A DNA stretch of 64,000 bases from Alisma plantago-aquatica (lineage: Eukaryota > Streptophyta > Magnoliopsida > Alismatales > Alismataceae): assembly GCA_963693085.1 (NCBI GenBank), contig OY856409.1, forward strand, positions 301,025,558 to 301,089,557. The letters run 5' to 3'. The notes below the pieces were generated by a model. It did no database searches and was not told the origin of the DNA. It saw only the letters and a program-made list of their open reading frames with translations. Position numbers and translations under genes: made by a program. This document shows positions 1-10,344 of this stretch, piece by piece (position 1 is the first letter of the stretch; every line of letters starts with the position of its first letter).

Positions 1-460
1 AATGGTCCCAAGACTGAATGGAGATCAACCGGTCCCAAGACCGCATAAAGATACACGGTCCCAAGACCGAATAAAAGCAAATGGTTTCAAGACCGCGGGG
101 ACTCAAACGGTTTCCAGACTGAGAGTTCAAACAGTTTCGAAACCGAGACAGTCCAAACGGTCCCAAGACCGAATGGACGCCAAACGGTCCCAAGACTGAA
201 TGAATACCATACGGTCCCAAGACCGAATAGATGCCAAACGGTCCCAAAACCAAATGGAAATCAACCGGTCCTAAGACCGCATAAAGTTACACAGTCCCAA
301 GACCGAATAAAGGCAAACGGTTTCAAGACCACAAGGACTCAAATGGTTTCCAAACCGAGAGAGTCCAAACGGTTTTGAAACCGAGAGAGTCCAAACGGTC
401 TCAGAACCCAAACGGTTTCCAAGACCGTTTAGGCCTAAAACTGCCCAAACCGTTTGGACT
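1..460. repeat. Tandem array of short hairpins, about 27-30 bp per unit
   Basis: About 17 units, each centred on an inverted repeat such as CGGTCCCAAGACCG (5-bp stem, 4-base loop). Variant units read CGGTTTTGAAACCG or GGTTTCCAAACC, so both stem arms have changed together in several units. A larger period of about 236 bp is visible: the series beginning at 27 (AACCGGTC) recurs from 263 with the same unit order. The array ends just upstream of a TATA-like TATAAATA (about 474-481), which suggests a promoter-side (U3) position in an LTR. This is a minisatellite and not a CRISPR: units vary and there are no unique spacers. Confidence 0.85.
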
Positions 461-1640
461 TCACTTAAAGCCTATAAATATGACCCAAACGGTCCTCACA
501 AGGTATCAAGTTTCAGACATCCAAAGGCCGCCTCTACTGCTCCAGAGCTGTTCCATCCTTCATCCACCACCCCAAGGCTATCGGTCTGAGATCCACACTC
601 CATCCAGAAGTTGTTTTCTCTCTCATCGCCAAAGAAGGTGGGAAGAGGAGGATTCATCATCGAGCAACCTATGAAGTGTGAAGATCGTCTCTCTCTCTCC
701 AAGGGGTTGACCTTCCTCCCTCCTTCATGGAGATGATGTTCTCTCTCTCTTCTCACCTCCTTCTTTATCCTTTCCATGAGTGAGTAATCTTATACACTAG
801 GGTGCAGGGAGTAGCCCCACTACCCATGTTTTCATTTTATGCAATGTAATCCATAGTTTGCAATAGAGATATACTTTCTTTCCAGTTCAACATCAATCGT
901 TTAATGAATGCTTGTTGCTTGATCACCAACTTGTGTTACCTTTTATCTTTTAGTATGAATTGTCTACGTTTGTACTATTAGATTCAAATCTCGATTGAAT
1001 GTTAGTTCATGATGCATGTATCCACCATGCATCTGTTTCGGTATCTAGGAGTGTTTTTCAAGAAGTGGAGTAAACTCACTTTCATTATTGTACTTTCATA
1101 CTATGAAATGGAATCAGTTGACGCATGAAAGTACAACCTTGATAAGTCGAGGAACACACTTTGTGAAGGGAATGATGTAAAGTACGTGACCATTCATTTG
1201 GGGATGGCTGGAGTTGCAACATTCCCACACTTCTCATAGTTAGTCCTCTGAAAGGAAACCAAATCTACAAAGATACTAACTGTTTAGACTCTTATTGCAG
1301 GTTATGTTTTTATGTTGCGTGTTTTGATCCATGCGTAGTGGTGGTGAAAGCCGATCACATCCTAGTGGTTTCTTAAAATTGTTTACAACCTTAAATTTAC
1401 TTTCTTTTATTTTACTTGCACTTAGTTTAAAACAACTGAACCAACTCTTTGATCTAGATACCAACTGTTAAGGATTAAAGTGAAATTCTAACATTTTCTA
1501 TCTTGTTAATCTCAACAAGACCGTTGTCCTGTGGATTTGACCCTTAACTATACTACGATAAGACTTCCACATATCCTAGCATATGTGGGTGGAGTTCTCA
1601 ATCTAGTATAAGCAAGGCTAAACCTAAAGACTTACCATCT
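1..1640 (+). mobile_element. LTR-like sequence, family not identified
   Basis: Non-coding. It holds a hairpin array, then a TATA-like box near 474, then about 1.1 kb with no long ORF of recognisable kind. Near 1525-1545 is a stretch resembling the 'tgtggatttgaccc' motif often seen near the 3' end of plant gypsy LTRs. A perfect 8-bp inverted repeat (CCACATAT/ATATGTGG) lies at 1567-1588. No second copy is in the window, so the LTR boundaries cannot be fixed. It joins a truncated Sirevirus gag at about 1640-1680 and does not resemble that element's own LTR at 16031-17491. Confidence 0.4.
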
Positions 1641-1675
1641 TTAGGATTTTTAGTGGTGCATGAAATACCACGTGA

Positions 1676-2275
1676 GTGGAAGCTCCATCAATCATCAATG
1701 GCCTAGCTGCTTTGGGACGTACTTTGGATAGAGGAGAGATCAACTCAAAGATCCTAAGGTCTCTTCCAAAGAGATGGGAGTCAAAGATGTCCATAGAAGA
1801 AGTCAGAAGTCTTGGTGATCTTCCAACCGAGGACCTTATTGGAAATCTACAAGCTCATGAGACAAGACTTGACAAGAAAGAAGAGGGGACAACAAGAAGA
1901 AAAATAATCCAAGAAGATCAAAGATAGTGCCTTCAAAGCTCAAGTGGAGGCTCTAATTCTTCAACAACAACTTGCTTTCCGGACCGCTCCCTCCTCCTCT
2001 AGTGAATATGATGGCCCTAGTGAGGATGAAGCCAACTTCTCCAAGGGAAAGCACTACAAAGGGAAGGCATCTTCATCTTCCACTTCAAGGTGTTGTAAGT
2101 GTGGTCAAAATGGATATCACAAGAGTGAATGTCCTAAGGCTAGAAAGTCGCCCCACAAGAGCAGCTCCAAGAAGGAGGAATACTACAAGAAAGATAGCAA
2201 ATAAAAGAGGAAGGGCAAGAAGGAGAGGAGGAACAAAGATGCAACTCATGAGCAAGAATGTTATAACATAAAGAA
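1676..2275 (+). pseudogene. Sirevirus gag, middle part with zinc knuckle (5'-truncated)
   Basis: The reading starts inside the UBN2-type gag domain (INGLAALGRTLDRGE, then KILRSLPKRWESKM) and continues after a frameshift near 1880-1940 into a Ser-rich linker and a CCHC-like zinc knuckle at 2091-2132. Gag forms the virus-like particle and the knuckle binds template RNA. The knuckle reads CCKCGQNGYHKSEC: the position that normally holds the zinc-binding His is Tyr, and the next residue is His. The N-terminal part of gag is absent because the element is cut at its junction with the preceding LTR-like sequence. No start codon can be assigned. Confidence 0.85.
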
Positions 2276-2359
2276 GCTATCATATCTCATTTAAGATGGG
2301 GAGGATCATTCTCAAATGGCTCAAGCTCTGATGAAGATAGAGAATGCCATCTTGCCCTC

Positions 2360-3297
2360 GTGGCCTCCATAAGTAAAGACATTGGTGAGGTAAGTGAGGT
2401 AAGTTTGCATGACTTAGCTAAAGAAACTCTTATTTACATGCTTAATTCTACCCGTTGTTCTTATTTCAAAAGTATATCTAAAAAGAAGAGATTGGGTAAA
2501 ATTATTGATGATTTATATGTTAAGCTTGGTATTCTTGAGCAAAATGAGAAAGTTCATCTTGAGAGTATTGACTTTTTGCAAGGCCAATTTCTTGATCTGA
2601 ATCTCCAATACAATGGAGTTGAAGTTGAGAATGGGATCTACCTTAAGAATATAACTACTCTTAAGGAAGAGAACAAAAAATGCCTTGATGAGCTTGAGTT
2701 GCTTAAAACTGAGAATGTAGAACTTAAGCTTATTAGTGATGCTCGTAGAGATGAGAGAGATGCTTATCTCAAAGAAATTTAATTTCTTAAAATTGAAAAT
2801 ACTAGGTTGCTTGCTCAAGTTAATGATTTATTTTCTAGACCTATTTTGCCTTGTAATGATGTTGCTTCTGTTACTCCTAAAAAAGATTCTTATTTGACTA
2901 AAGCCCCTTGTTTAGAGGCTGACCTTTTACATGCTAGAGAGGATCTTGCTAGTTTTTCTACTACTATTATCTCTCTTATTGATGATAATCATAGACTTAG
3001 AACCTCTCTACAGAAATCCTCAAAGGGAAGAACTCCTTAAATGAAATCCTTGATCACTCTACCAAACAAAGTGGTACTAGTGGTTTGAGATTTGTAGGGG
3101 GAGATCATAAGGGAAAGAGTGAAGCCAAAGGTAAGGAAAAGAGTAAGGAACCTCTTGTCATCCATGGACAATTTTCTGGCTCAAAGAATCCTATGATTTG
3201 TTCTCATTGCAATAGTGATGATCATTATTCTACTTACTATCCATACAAGCCTAAGGGGACCAACCCAACGATGAAATGGGTCTCCAAGATAACATAG
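2360..3297 (+). pseudogene. Sirevirus gag C-terminal region with coiled coil and second zinc finger
   Basis: A Leu/Glu/Lys-rich stretch (about 2500-2780) has coiled-coil character and is followed in the same frame, after one stop at 2780-2782, by a further segment to 3040. A segment in another frame (3085-3297) holds a degenerate second knuckle, CSHCNSDDHYSTYY, in which the final Cys is Tyr. A long coiled-coil extension between gag proper and protease is typical of this lineage. One stop and at least one frameshift separate the pieces, so no continuous protein can be made. Confidence 0.7.
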
Positions 3298-3351
3298 GAT
3301 CCCAAAATTTGAGTTGGGAACTAACATTGTCCTTTCTTGTAGGAAAAAGGA

Positions 3352-3521
3352 AAATGGATTATTGATAGTGGCTGCACAAAGCACATGACAGGTGATATAA
3401 GCCATTTCAACAGTTTTACAAAGAAGAAAGGAGGATCAGTTACTTTCAGGGACAATAAGAAATGTAAAGTAAAATGTGAGGGTGATGTAGGTGATCCTTA
3501 TGTATCAAGAATGTTCTCTTT
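3352..3521 (+). pseudogene. Sirevirus aspartic protease fragment
   Basis: The segment reads KWIIDSGCTKHMTGD, with the catalytic Asp-Ser-Gly triad at 3364-3372. The copia protease cuts the Gag-Pol polyprotein and works as a dimer through this DSG motif. The context is right: the second gag knuckle lies just upstream and the GAG-pre-integrase segment follows. The reading changes frame before the integrase region. It is short and interrupted, but the active-site motif is intact. Confidence 0.75.
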
Positions 3522-4560
3522 ATGGATGGCCTACATAACAATTTAATAAGTATTAATCATTTATGTGATAATGGTCAACATGTATTGTTTACTTCTTTTG
3601 AATGCTTGCTCCTAGATTCCCTCACTTACAATGTCATATATAAGGGAACTAGGAATGCTAATCTTTATGTAATTGTGCTTGACTCTATTAATCATGTTGT
3701 TGGTAAATGTCTTGTAGTCAATTTGAATGATATTTCTCTTTGGCATCGTCGATTAGATCAAGTAAATATGCATCAATTGAAGAAGTTGAGAAAAAAGGAC
3801 TTGGTCAAGGGACTTCCAAAATTGGATTTTGAAAAGGATAAGCAATGCCAACCTTATACACAAGAAAAAAAAACCAAGTCCTCCTTCAAATCCAAAGGAG
3901 TCCTTAGTACCAAGAGAGCTCTTGAACTTCTCCATATTGATCTATTTCGAACTATGATAACTCAATCGCTTCATAGTTCCAAGTATTATCTTATTGTCTT
4001 CGATGATTTTTCTCGCTATACTTGGACCTTCTTTCTCGTTTATAAGAGAGGTACTCTTGATGTTTTCTCTAGCTTTTGCAAATGAGTTAAAAATGAAGTT
4101 TCTTGCCGCATTGTTTCTATCTGTAGTGATCATGGGGGAGAATTTGAAAATTATCTTTTTGAACATTTTTGTGAAGAGTCTGGACATGCACATAACTTCG
4201 CTTCACCTCGAACACCTCAACAAAATGGGGTTGTAGAGAGGAAGAACATGTCACTTTAGGAAATGGCTAGGACCATGCTTCTAGAGTATGATACTCCAAA
4301 GAAGTTTTGGGCTGAAGCCGTTAGTACTTCATGTTTTGTGCAAAATTGGGTTTTCACACATCCCTCTTTGAAGAAAACCCCCTATAAACTATGGCGTGGT
4401 AGGAAGCCTTCTATAAAGTATTTTCACATTCGTAGTGTCCTTGTTTTGTTTTGAACACAAAAGATTCTCTTGACAAGTTTGACCTGCAATCCTACAAGGC
4501 TTTCTTTCTTGGCTATAACACTACTAGAAAGGCTTATAGAGTGCATAATCTTGATATGTC
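3522..4560 (+). pseudogene. Sirevirus integrase, frameshifted
   Basis: The first part carries the GAG-pre-integrase segment (LWHRRLDQVNMHQL) and the start of the rve core (LLHIDLF, then YYLIVFDDFSRYTW). After a stop at 4083-4085 the core resumes in another frame with SDHGGEFEN and PQQNGVVERKN, the regions of the second catalytic Asp and the Glu. A later piece (4263-4454) reads PKKFWAEAV and PYKLWRGRKPSIKYF. The N-terminal HHCC zinc site is damaged: the usual Gly-His after LWHRRL is Asp-Gln and the paired Cys residues are not kept. The function would be cDNA insertion. Several stops and frameshifts make it inactive. Confidence 0.85.
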
Positions 4561-4599
4561 TAAAGTAGAAAAAATTATTAATGTCAAATTTATTAAGAC

Positions 4600-5437
4600 T
4601 GGCCCCTATTTCTAAGGATATTGCTAATGATGATGTTGCAAATAAATTAATTCCTATCTTAAAAGAACTCAACATCACTCCTAAAGGAAAAAAAAGGTGG
4701 CCACTCAAGAAGAAGAGATACATGAAGAAAATAAGGATCCAACCCCCCGCTTTGCAAAGAATCATCCTAAAGAGCTCATCATAGGTGACCCATTTGAAAG
4801 AGTGAAGATGTGGGTTGCCTACAACAAAGAATAAGTCAACAACACCTTCATCTCACAACTCGAGCTAAAGAATGTCAAAGAAGCTCTTGGGGATGATGAG
4901 TGGATCCTAGCTATGCAGGAAGAAGTGGGGCAATTTGAAAAGAACAAAGTGTGGACTCTTGTGCCAAGACTATGTGATAGAAAGATCATTGGCACCAAGT
5001 GGGTCTACCGCAACAAGCTTGATGAAAGCAGCAAGGTGGTAAGAAACAAAGTAAGGTTAGTGGCTCAAGGCTACAATCAACATGAAGGTATTGACTTTGA
5101 TGAAACTTTTGCTCCTGTTTCTAGGCTTGAGTCTATTAGAATGTCACTTGCTTTTTCAAGCTACAAAAATTTCTTGTTATATCAAATGGATGTTAAAAGT
5201 GTGTTTTTGAATGGTACAGTTGAGGAGGAAGTATATGTTTCTCAACCTCCGGACTTTGAACATGAGAGTTTTCCAAATCATGTCTATCTATTGCAAAAAG
5301 CTCTCTACGGACTCAAACAAGCACCTCAAACTTGGTATGAGAAACTAAAGAACTTTTTGTTAGATAATGGTTATATCATGGGAAAAGTTGATTCTACCTT
5401 GTTCCTGAAACACAATTCTAACAATTTTCTTATCATT

Positions 5438-5479
<42 letters not shown>

Positions 5480-5640
5480 ATTATTTTTGGCAGAACTAAT
5501 CTTGATCTTTGTAAGGAGTTCAGTTCAGTTTTACAGAGTGAATTTGAGATGAGCATGATGGGTGAGCTTACATTTTTCTTCGGCTTTCAAATCAAGTAAA
5601 CTAAAGATGGGAACTTCATCTACCAAAGTAAATACACAAG
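4600..5640 (+). pseudogene. Sirevirus reverse transcriptase (RVT_2), catalytic motif lost
   Basis: The longest open piece, 4913-5599 (228 codons), covers most of the copia RT domain: a connection segment ([12 protein letters not shown]), [21 protein letters not shown], the [11 protein letters not shown] block with the first catalytic Asp, YVSQPPDFE, and [17 protein letters not shown]. The palm motif normally reads YVDD followed by IIFG. Here the Val and first Asp are replaced by a run of alternating Ile and Tyr encoded by an (AT)18 tract at 5441-5476, while the following DIIFG is kept in frame. The enzyme copies retrotransposon RNA into DNA. This copy cannot do so without its metal-binding Asp pair. 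Confidence 0.9.
5441..5476. repeat. (AT)18 microsatellite inside RT coding sequence
   Basis: Thirty-six bases of pure AT start on a codon boundary of the RT frame and are translated as alternating Ile and Tyr. The length is a multiple of three, so the downstream frame is unaffected. It occupies the place of the YVDD codons. Confidence 0.95.
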
Positions 5641-6434
5641 TGATCTATTCAAGCTCTTTTGGATGGAGAACATAAACTTATGGACACACCCATGTCCAAC
5701 ACTTCCAAATTGGACCATGATGAAGAAGGTGAGAAAGTGGATGAGAAACTCTATAGAGGTATGATTGGAAGTTTACTTTATTTAACTGCCTCTAGACCTG
5801 ATATAATGTTTAGTATTGGCTTGTTTGCTCGCTTTCAATCAAGTCCTAAGAAATCACATCTTATAGTTGTTAAGAGGATTTTGAGGTACTTAGCCAAAAT
5901 ACAAAATTTTGGACCATTTTATTCTAAGTCAAGAGACTTTACTCTCACTACTTATAGTGATACTGATTATGCAGGTTGTTTGACTGATAGAAAGTGCACA
6001 AGTGGCACTTGCTTCCCCCTAGGACCATGCTTGGTGTCTTGGTTTTTGAAGAAACAGAGCACAATGGCTCTATGAACTACTGAGGCTAAATATAATGCAG
6101 GCTAGAGTTGTTGTGCCCAGGTTTTATGGATGAAGCAAATGCTCCAAGACTTTAAAATTTATTTTGTTGCTTCTCCTATCTATTGTGAAAATACTAGTGC
6201 AATCAATTTATCTTACAATCCTATATTGCATAGTAGATCCAATCTTATAGAGGTTTGTCATCATTTTCTTTATGATCACATTTCCAGAAAAGGATATTTT
6301 GATCACGCATGTGGACACAAAAAATAAGTTGGCAGACATTTTTACTAAACCTCTAGATAGAGAGAAATTTAATTTTATTAGATCTAAACTGCTCATAACT
6401 TCTTTGGATAATATTGATATGTCATTTATCTAGT
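5641..6434 (+). pseudogene. Sirevirus RNase H domain and pol C-terminus
   Basis: The frame at 5659-6075 reads MDTPMSNTSKLDHDEEG, then YRGMIGSLLYLTASRPDIMF and YSDTDYAGCLTDRKCTSG, the standard copia RNase H core with its acidic residues. After a stop at 6073-6075 the text continues (TTEAKYNAG; YCENTSAINLSYNPILHSR) and shifts frame to ITHVDTKNKLADIFTKPLD near 6305-6355, the usual end of copia pol. The domain degrades the RNA strand during cDNA synthesis. Two stops and at least one frameshift are present. Confidence 0.85.
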
Positions 6435-6929
6435 TGTTATCTATCCTATATGCTTTTCTCATGTCTTGATTACCTCTGCTTCCTAAGTGCTAAAATTTTA
6501 TGTTCTTGTGCCTTGTTTTTTCTCTTGTTTTGGGTATCTTTCACAATTGACTGTTTTATCGCCAAATAGTACCCTATACGAGTGATATGTGCCTTAATAT
6601 GTCTAAAATGCAAAATGATTTAGAAAAATAAATTTAATTAGCATCCAACCAGCTAGAGTCTAGAACTTCTAAGTTTGGGACAAAGTTTTTGTCAGCCGAG
6701 TTGCCAACTCGACCGATCCGTGGCTAAGGGCTTTTGAAAAAAGTCATTTGGTCAAGTTTCTTTCTCTCATAACTCGATCGATGGCGGGGTTGGACCAATT
6801 TTTAAATAAATTTTGGCTGATTATTCTCCCTCACAACTAGAGAAAAGTCGATTGATTCTTACTCCATCTCTCTTAAACCCTCAACCCTATCCTCGACCTT
6901 CCTTTTCTTAGCCCTAGCTTGTCTCCGTT

Positions 6930-8361
6930 TGACCTACCTAACACCTTTTCCTATCTGCCATAAGTGGTTAGATGACTTTTGGTGGTGTTTTTCTGTTGTT
7001 CAGGATCCCAGTCTTCTCCATCTTGCCTTCATGGCCTCAAATAGAACAAAGAGGGCTGCACCTACTGGAGCTTTATCGTCATCCTCCAACTCACGTCTCA
7101 TTCCTTATGATGACACCTTCTTTGTTTCAACTGAAGATATAAATAGGTATAAGGAGCTACTTCCTAGGAACCCTTTTCCATTTCATGCCTTATTTGAGCC
7201 TCACCCACATAAACAAAGGTGATAGATGAGGTAGCTAAGTTTCTCTATGACCATCACGTAGAAGCCCTTAGTGTCGAACGTTGGTTCTTTCATAATTCCA
7301 TTACAAGCACCAAAGTGGTCCATGAATTTTACGCCAATCTTACATGAAACTGAGACTCTCTTGTACCCCCTCCTAATGCACAAGTAATTATCGCCTCTAT
7401 GATTGTCGATAATAAATTCACTATCTCAGAAGATACCATGAACATGTTTCTCAATGGAAATGAGGTCATCGACACATGGGGGAAAGTATTTTGACTTGCT
7501 TGACCCTGAGTCTTTCTACAAGCACTATGGTATCACTCTCCCTAATATTCATAAGTTCTTGAAGAAGCCTCAGACACCCTATAAGAAGAAGTCCACCATA
7601 CCATCCTCTGTCTTGGGTCTCAAAAACTACATATTTGCTCTAGTAGTCAACTGTAATATTCACCCCAAAAAGAATCAAACTAAAATTGCAGAGAATACCA
7701 CAATGATTATGTTTTTTTTAAAACATAGGAGTCAAGTGGTCTAGATACATTCTCCACCACAAGACCTACTTTGACTCTGAAAAGAATACTCGAGGTACTC
7801 ACCCACCCTATCCATCCCTGATATGTGGTCTCTTCACCTTTGTAACTGAGAAGTCTCTTTTTCATGATGTTCATTACAAACTCTCTAGAAAAGGAGTATG
7901 TATCAGCGAGACCACAATTAAGAAAATCTTTTTGCTTACATCCTCTTCCACCACACCTGGAGCCTCTACCTCCACCCAGGAACCTCCACCTACACCACCA
8001 CCTCAACTGCAAGCGCCTCATTTAATGTATCCAATGAAGCCCTCATGGGTTATATGGTGCATAAATAGGAGTACAACCTATAGGTTCAGGAGCACCTACT
8101 TCAGGATCTCTACCAAATTATGTTGACCATGAACCTATCATGTATCCATCCTTACCCTACCTACCAGCCATATCCAGGTAGTGACTATGCTTCCTTGCAT
8201 ATAGTCACTTCTACCTGCTACTTTTGTTGCTACACCCTCTGTTGTTGGTGGATTTACCCTTGAAGTACTTCCTCTGCCTGTTGGCCCCATTGCTACCCTA
8301 CTTGCTAGCCTGGCACTTTTTCTCCCTCTTTCCCTCAAGTCCAGGAGCTGCATGACCTTGG
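6930..8361 (+). pseudogene. Sirevirus third ORF (env-like position), N-terminal part
   Basis: After a 0.5-kb spacer, a segment at about 7030-7222 begins MASNRTKRAAPTG and contains IPYDDTFFVSTEDINRYKEL. Across frame changes it continues with ALSVERWFF, VVHEFYANL and DNKFTISEDTMNMFL, which resembles the plant family called 'putative plant transposon protein' (PF20167). A Pro/Thr-rich stretch follows near 7940-8020. Third ORFs in this position are typical of Sireviruses and their function is not settled. Several stops and frameshifts break it, and at 8361 the solo LTR cuts it. The family name rests on remembered motifs, not on a search. Confidence 0.6.
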
Positions 8362-8872
8362 TGTCGGTATGTATGCTCAGAGAGTCAATCATATGATGAT
8401 TGTAATGGCATAACATATAAATGATTTGATTAATAACAAAGGCAAGCTTCTATTTTTTGTATATTCAATTATGGGATAATTAATAACATAATAAATGTCT
8501 AGAGAATATTATTACTTGATGATGTATGTCTTCAAGTATTAGACTTGAAAGAAAAGAGATCATGTGGATGTTAAGAGTACATATACATATTCTCATTATG
8601 TCCCGATCGGTTGTCATTGTGGAAGGTCGATAGACAATAATGACACATAAGATCAGAGTGTGAGTTGGTTGATGACTGAATCTCATTGGTTATGATATGG
8701 AAATATCAAACCAAGCAGACAAATACACGTTAGAGAGTAGTGTATCAGACAGACCCACCGTGAGACTGACACATGAAAGCCATCATCATGGAAGTCATAG
8801 CCATCTCTTATAGTGATGGTGGTGGTTGTGGTTCTTAGACCTGAAATCACTACACTCATCACATGTCATTGG

Positions 8873-9916
8873 TGTTAGATCCTAGATGGGTGATTGAATG
8901 CTCTAGAGGGGGGTGAATAGAGTTGAATGCACTTAAACAAAATTCATTATACCTTCAAGATATATCACAAGATAAGGTTGCTAAATAGGAAGTTTGAATG
9001 CAACTAAAACACACATAGCAAGGGGGAGAGAGATTGAACATACACCAAGTGACAAGCGATGTAGAGTGGTTCCACACTCCAAACTAGGAGTATGTCAGTA
9101 CACTACCTAGAGAGGTCAACCTCTAAGATTTCTTAACTATTGCACTCTTATATTCATTCATAAGACTTACAATACATGACCAACCAAATGACTTACATAT
9201 CTAATACAAAGAAGAGTCTTCAACCTTACCAAGGACTTACCCACTTTGCAACGAGTCTTCAACCTTCTCCAAGGACTTACCCACTCTTGTGCAAGTCTTC
9301 AGCCTTCTAGGAATTACCCACTCTTCTTGGATCTTCAGCCTTTGACTTCACCTTCACTCGGAGAAGCTTTCACCAAGGACTTACCCACTTGAGCAAGGAG
9401 TCTTCTGCCTTCACCAAGGGCTTACCCACTCTTGCTCCAAGTCTTCGGCCTTGATCTTCACCAAGGGACTCCTTCCCTTTTTTTTCTTCACCTCTCTTAG
9501 CCAAGAGAGAGAACCTTCATCTTCATGGTTGAAATGAGAGAATATGAGGTGGTGGAAGTGAGAGTCTTACAAGATATATATGTAGGAATAGCTCTCTTAT
9601 AAATCTCCTACTCACTCTAATGGATAATGCAAGTGATTAAGCTTAGAGAGAGAGGAGACTGTAGGATGCACTCAACTATAGACTAGGAACCTCATATAGA
9701 GTTTTGAATTGAATGTTCAACCTTGAAATTAAGCCCAAGGGGTCCTATTTATAGCTGGGGATGCCTCTTAGCCTTTGGGAACACTTAAGAATGAAAACTA
9801 GTCATTTTGTGGCTTACAGCGGATATATTTTCGATTGTTGCAACTCCACAATTGTTATAAACAATTTTCTACATTTTTCCGTACATTGCAATCGGTAACT
9901 AGACCGATCCCACTGA
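8873..9916 (-). mobile_element. Sirevirus-like LTR fragment, reversed
   Basis: It begins TGTTAGATCC and GAGGGGGGTGAATAGAG, the reverse complement of the end of the 16031-17491 LTR (CTATTCACCCCCCTAGAG, then GATCCAACA). Shared features continue inwards: GAGAGGTCAACCTC (about 9109-9122), Pol II leader-like repeats of 'cttcaccaaggacttacccact' type at 9230-9450, and a reversed TATA box near 9750. The distal part is cut at a MITE (9917). It lies inside the solo LTR in antisense orientation. It is a sister copy rather than part of the Sirevirus around it. Confidence 0.75.
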
Positions 9917-10344
9917 GGGCACGTTTGGTTCCCTGCATATTGCTGTATTGGATTGCATTCCTAAATCCAAAAGCATAAAGTTTATGTTTGTTTTAATGGA
10001 GCTGGAAAATGAGAAAAATCCAGCATTTTACTAGTATACATTACCATCGGGATTTACGTTTCCATTTCAAATCGGCAGGATGCCGAGTTACAGCAACGAT
10101 TCTGTGTTGTGCGGCCCTATACCAGGTTGTTTAGAGGTTAGCGGCTTGGTCAATTAGAAGTTGTTAGTGTTTGCAATGGTACAGCTGGACCCACCCCGTG
10201 AACAATGCAGCAACCACGTCCATCTTAACCAAACTAAAACCTCTTTTTGTTGTATTATTGAAAGTCAGTAGGTTGCGAAAATTGGGATCAACAAAATCCT
10301 CTATTCTTTAGAATCTCATTAGATCCTGCAAAACAAACATGCCC
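9917..10344. mobile_element. MITE-like element with GGGCAYGTTTG termini
   Basis: The left end reads GGGCACGTTTGGTTCCCTGCA. The right end is its near inverse, TGCAAAACAAACATGCCC, giving imperfect terminal inverted repeats of about 20 bp around 428 bp of non-coding DNA. Such termini are common on plant class II miniature elements. No convincing target duplication can be read next to the ends, so I do not assign a superfamily. Confidence 0.6.

Noticed and set aside
1..460. CRISPR array
   Set aside because: Units vary, spacing is filled by related sequence and there are no unique spacers or cas genes; it is a plant minisatellite.
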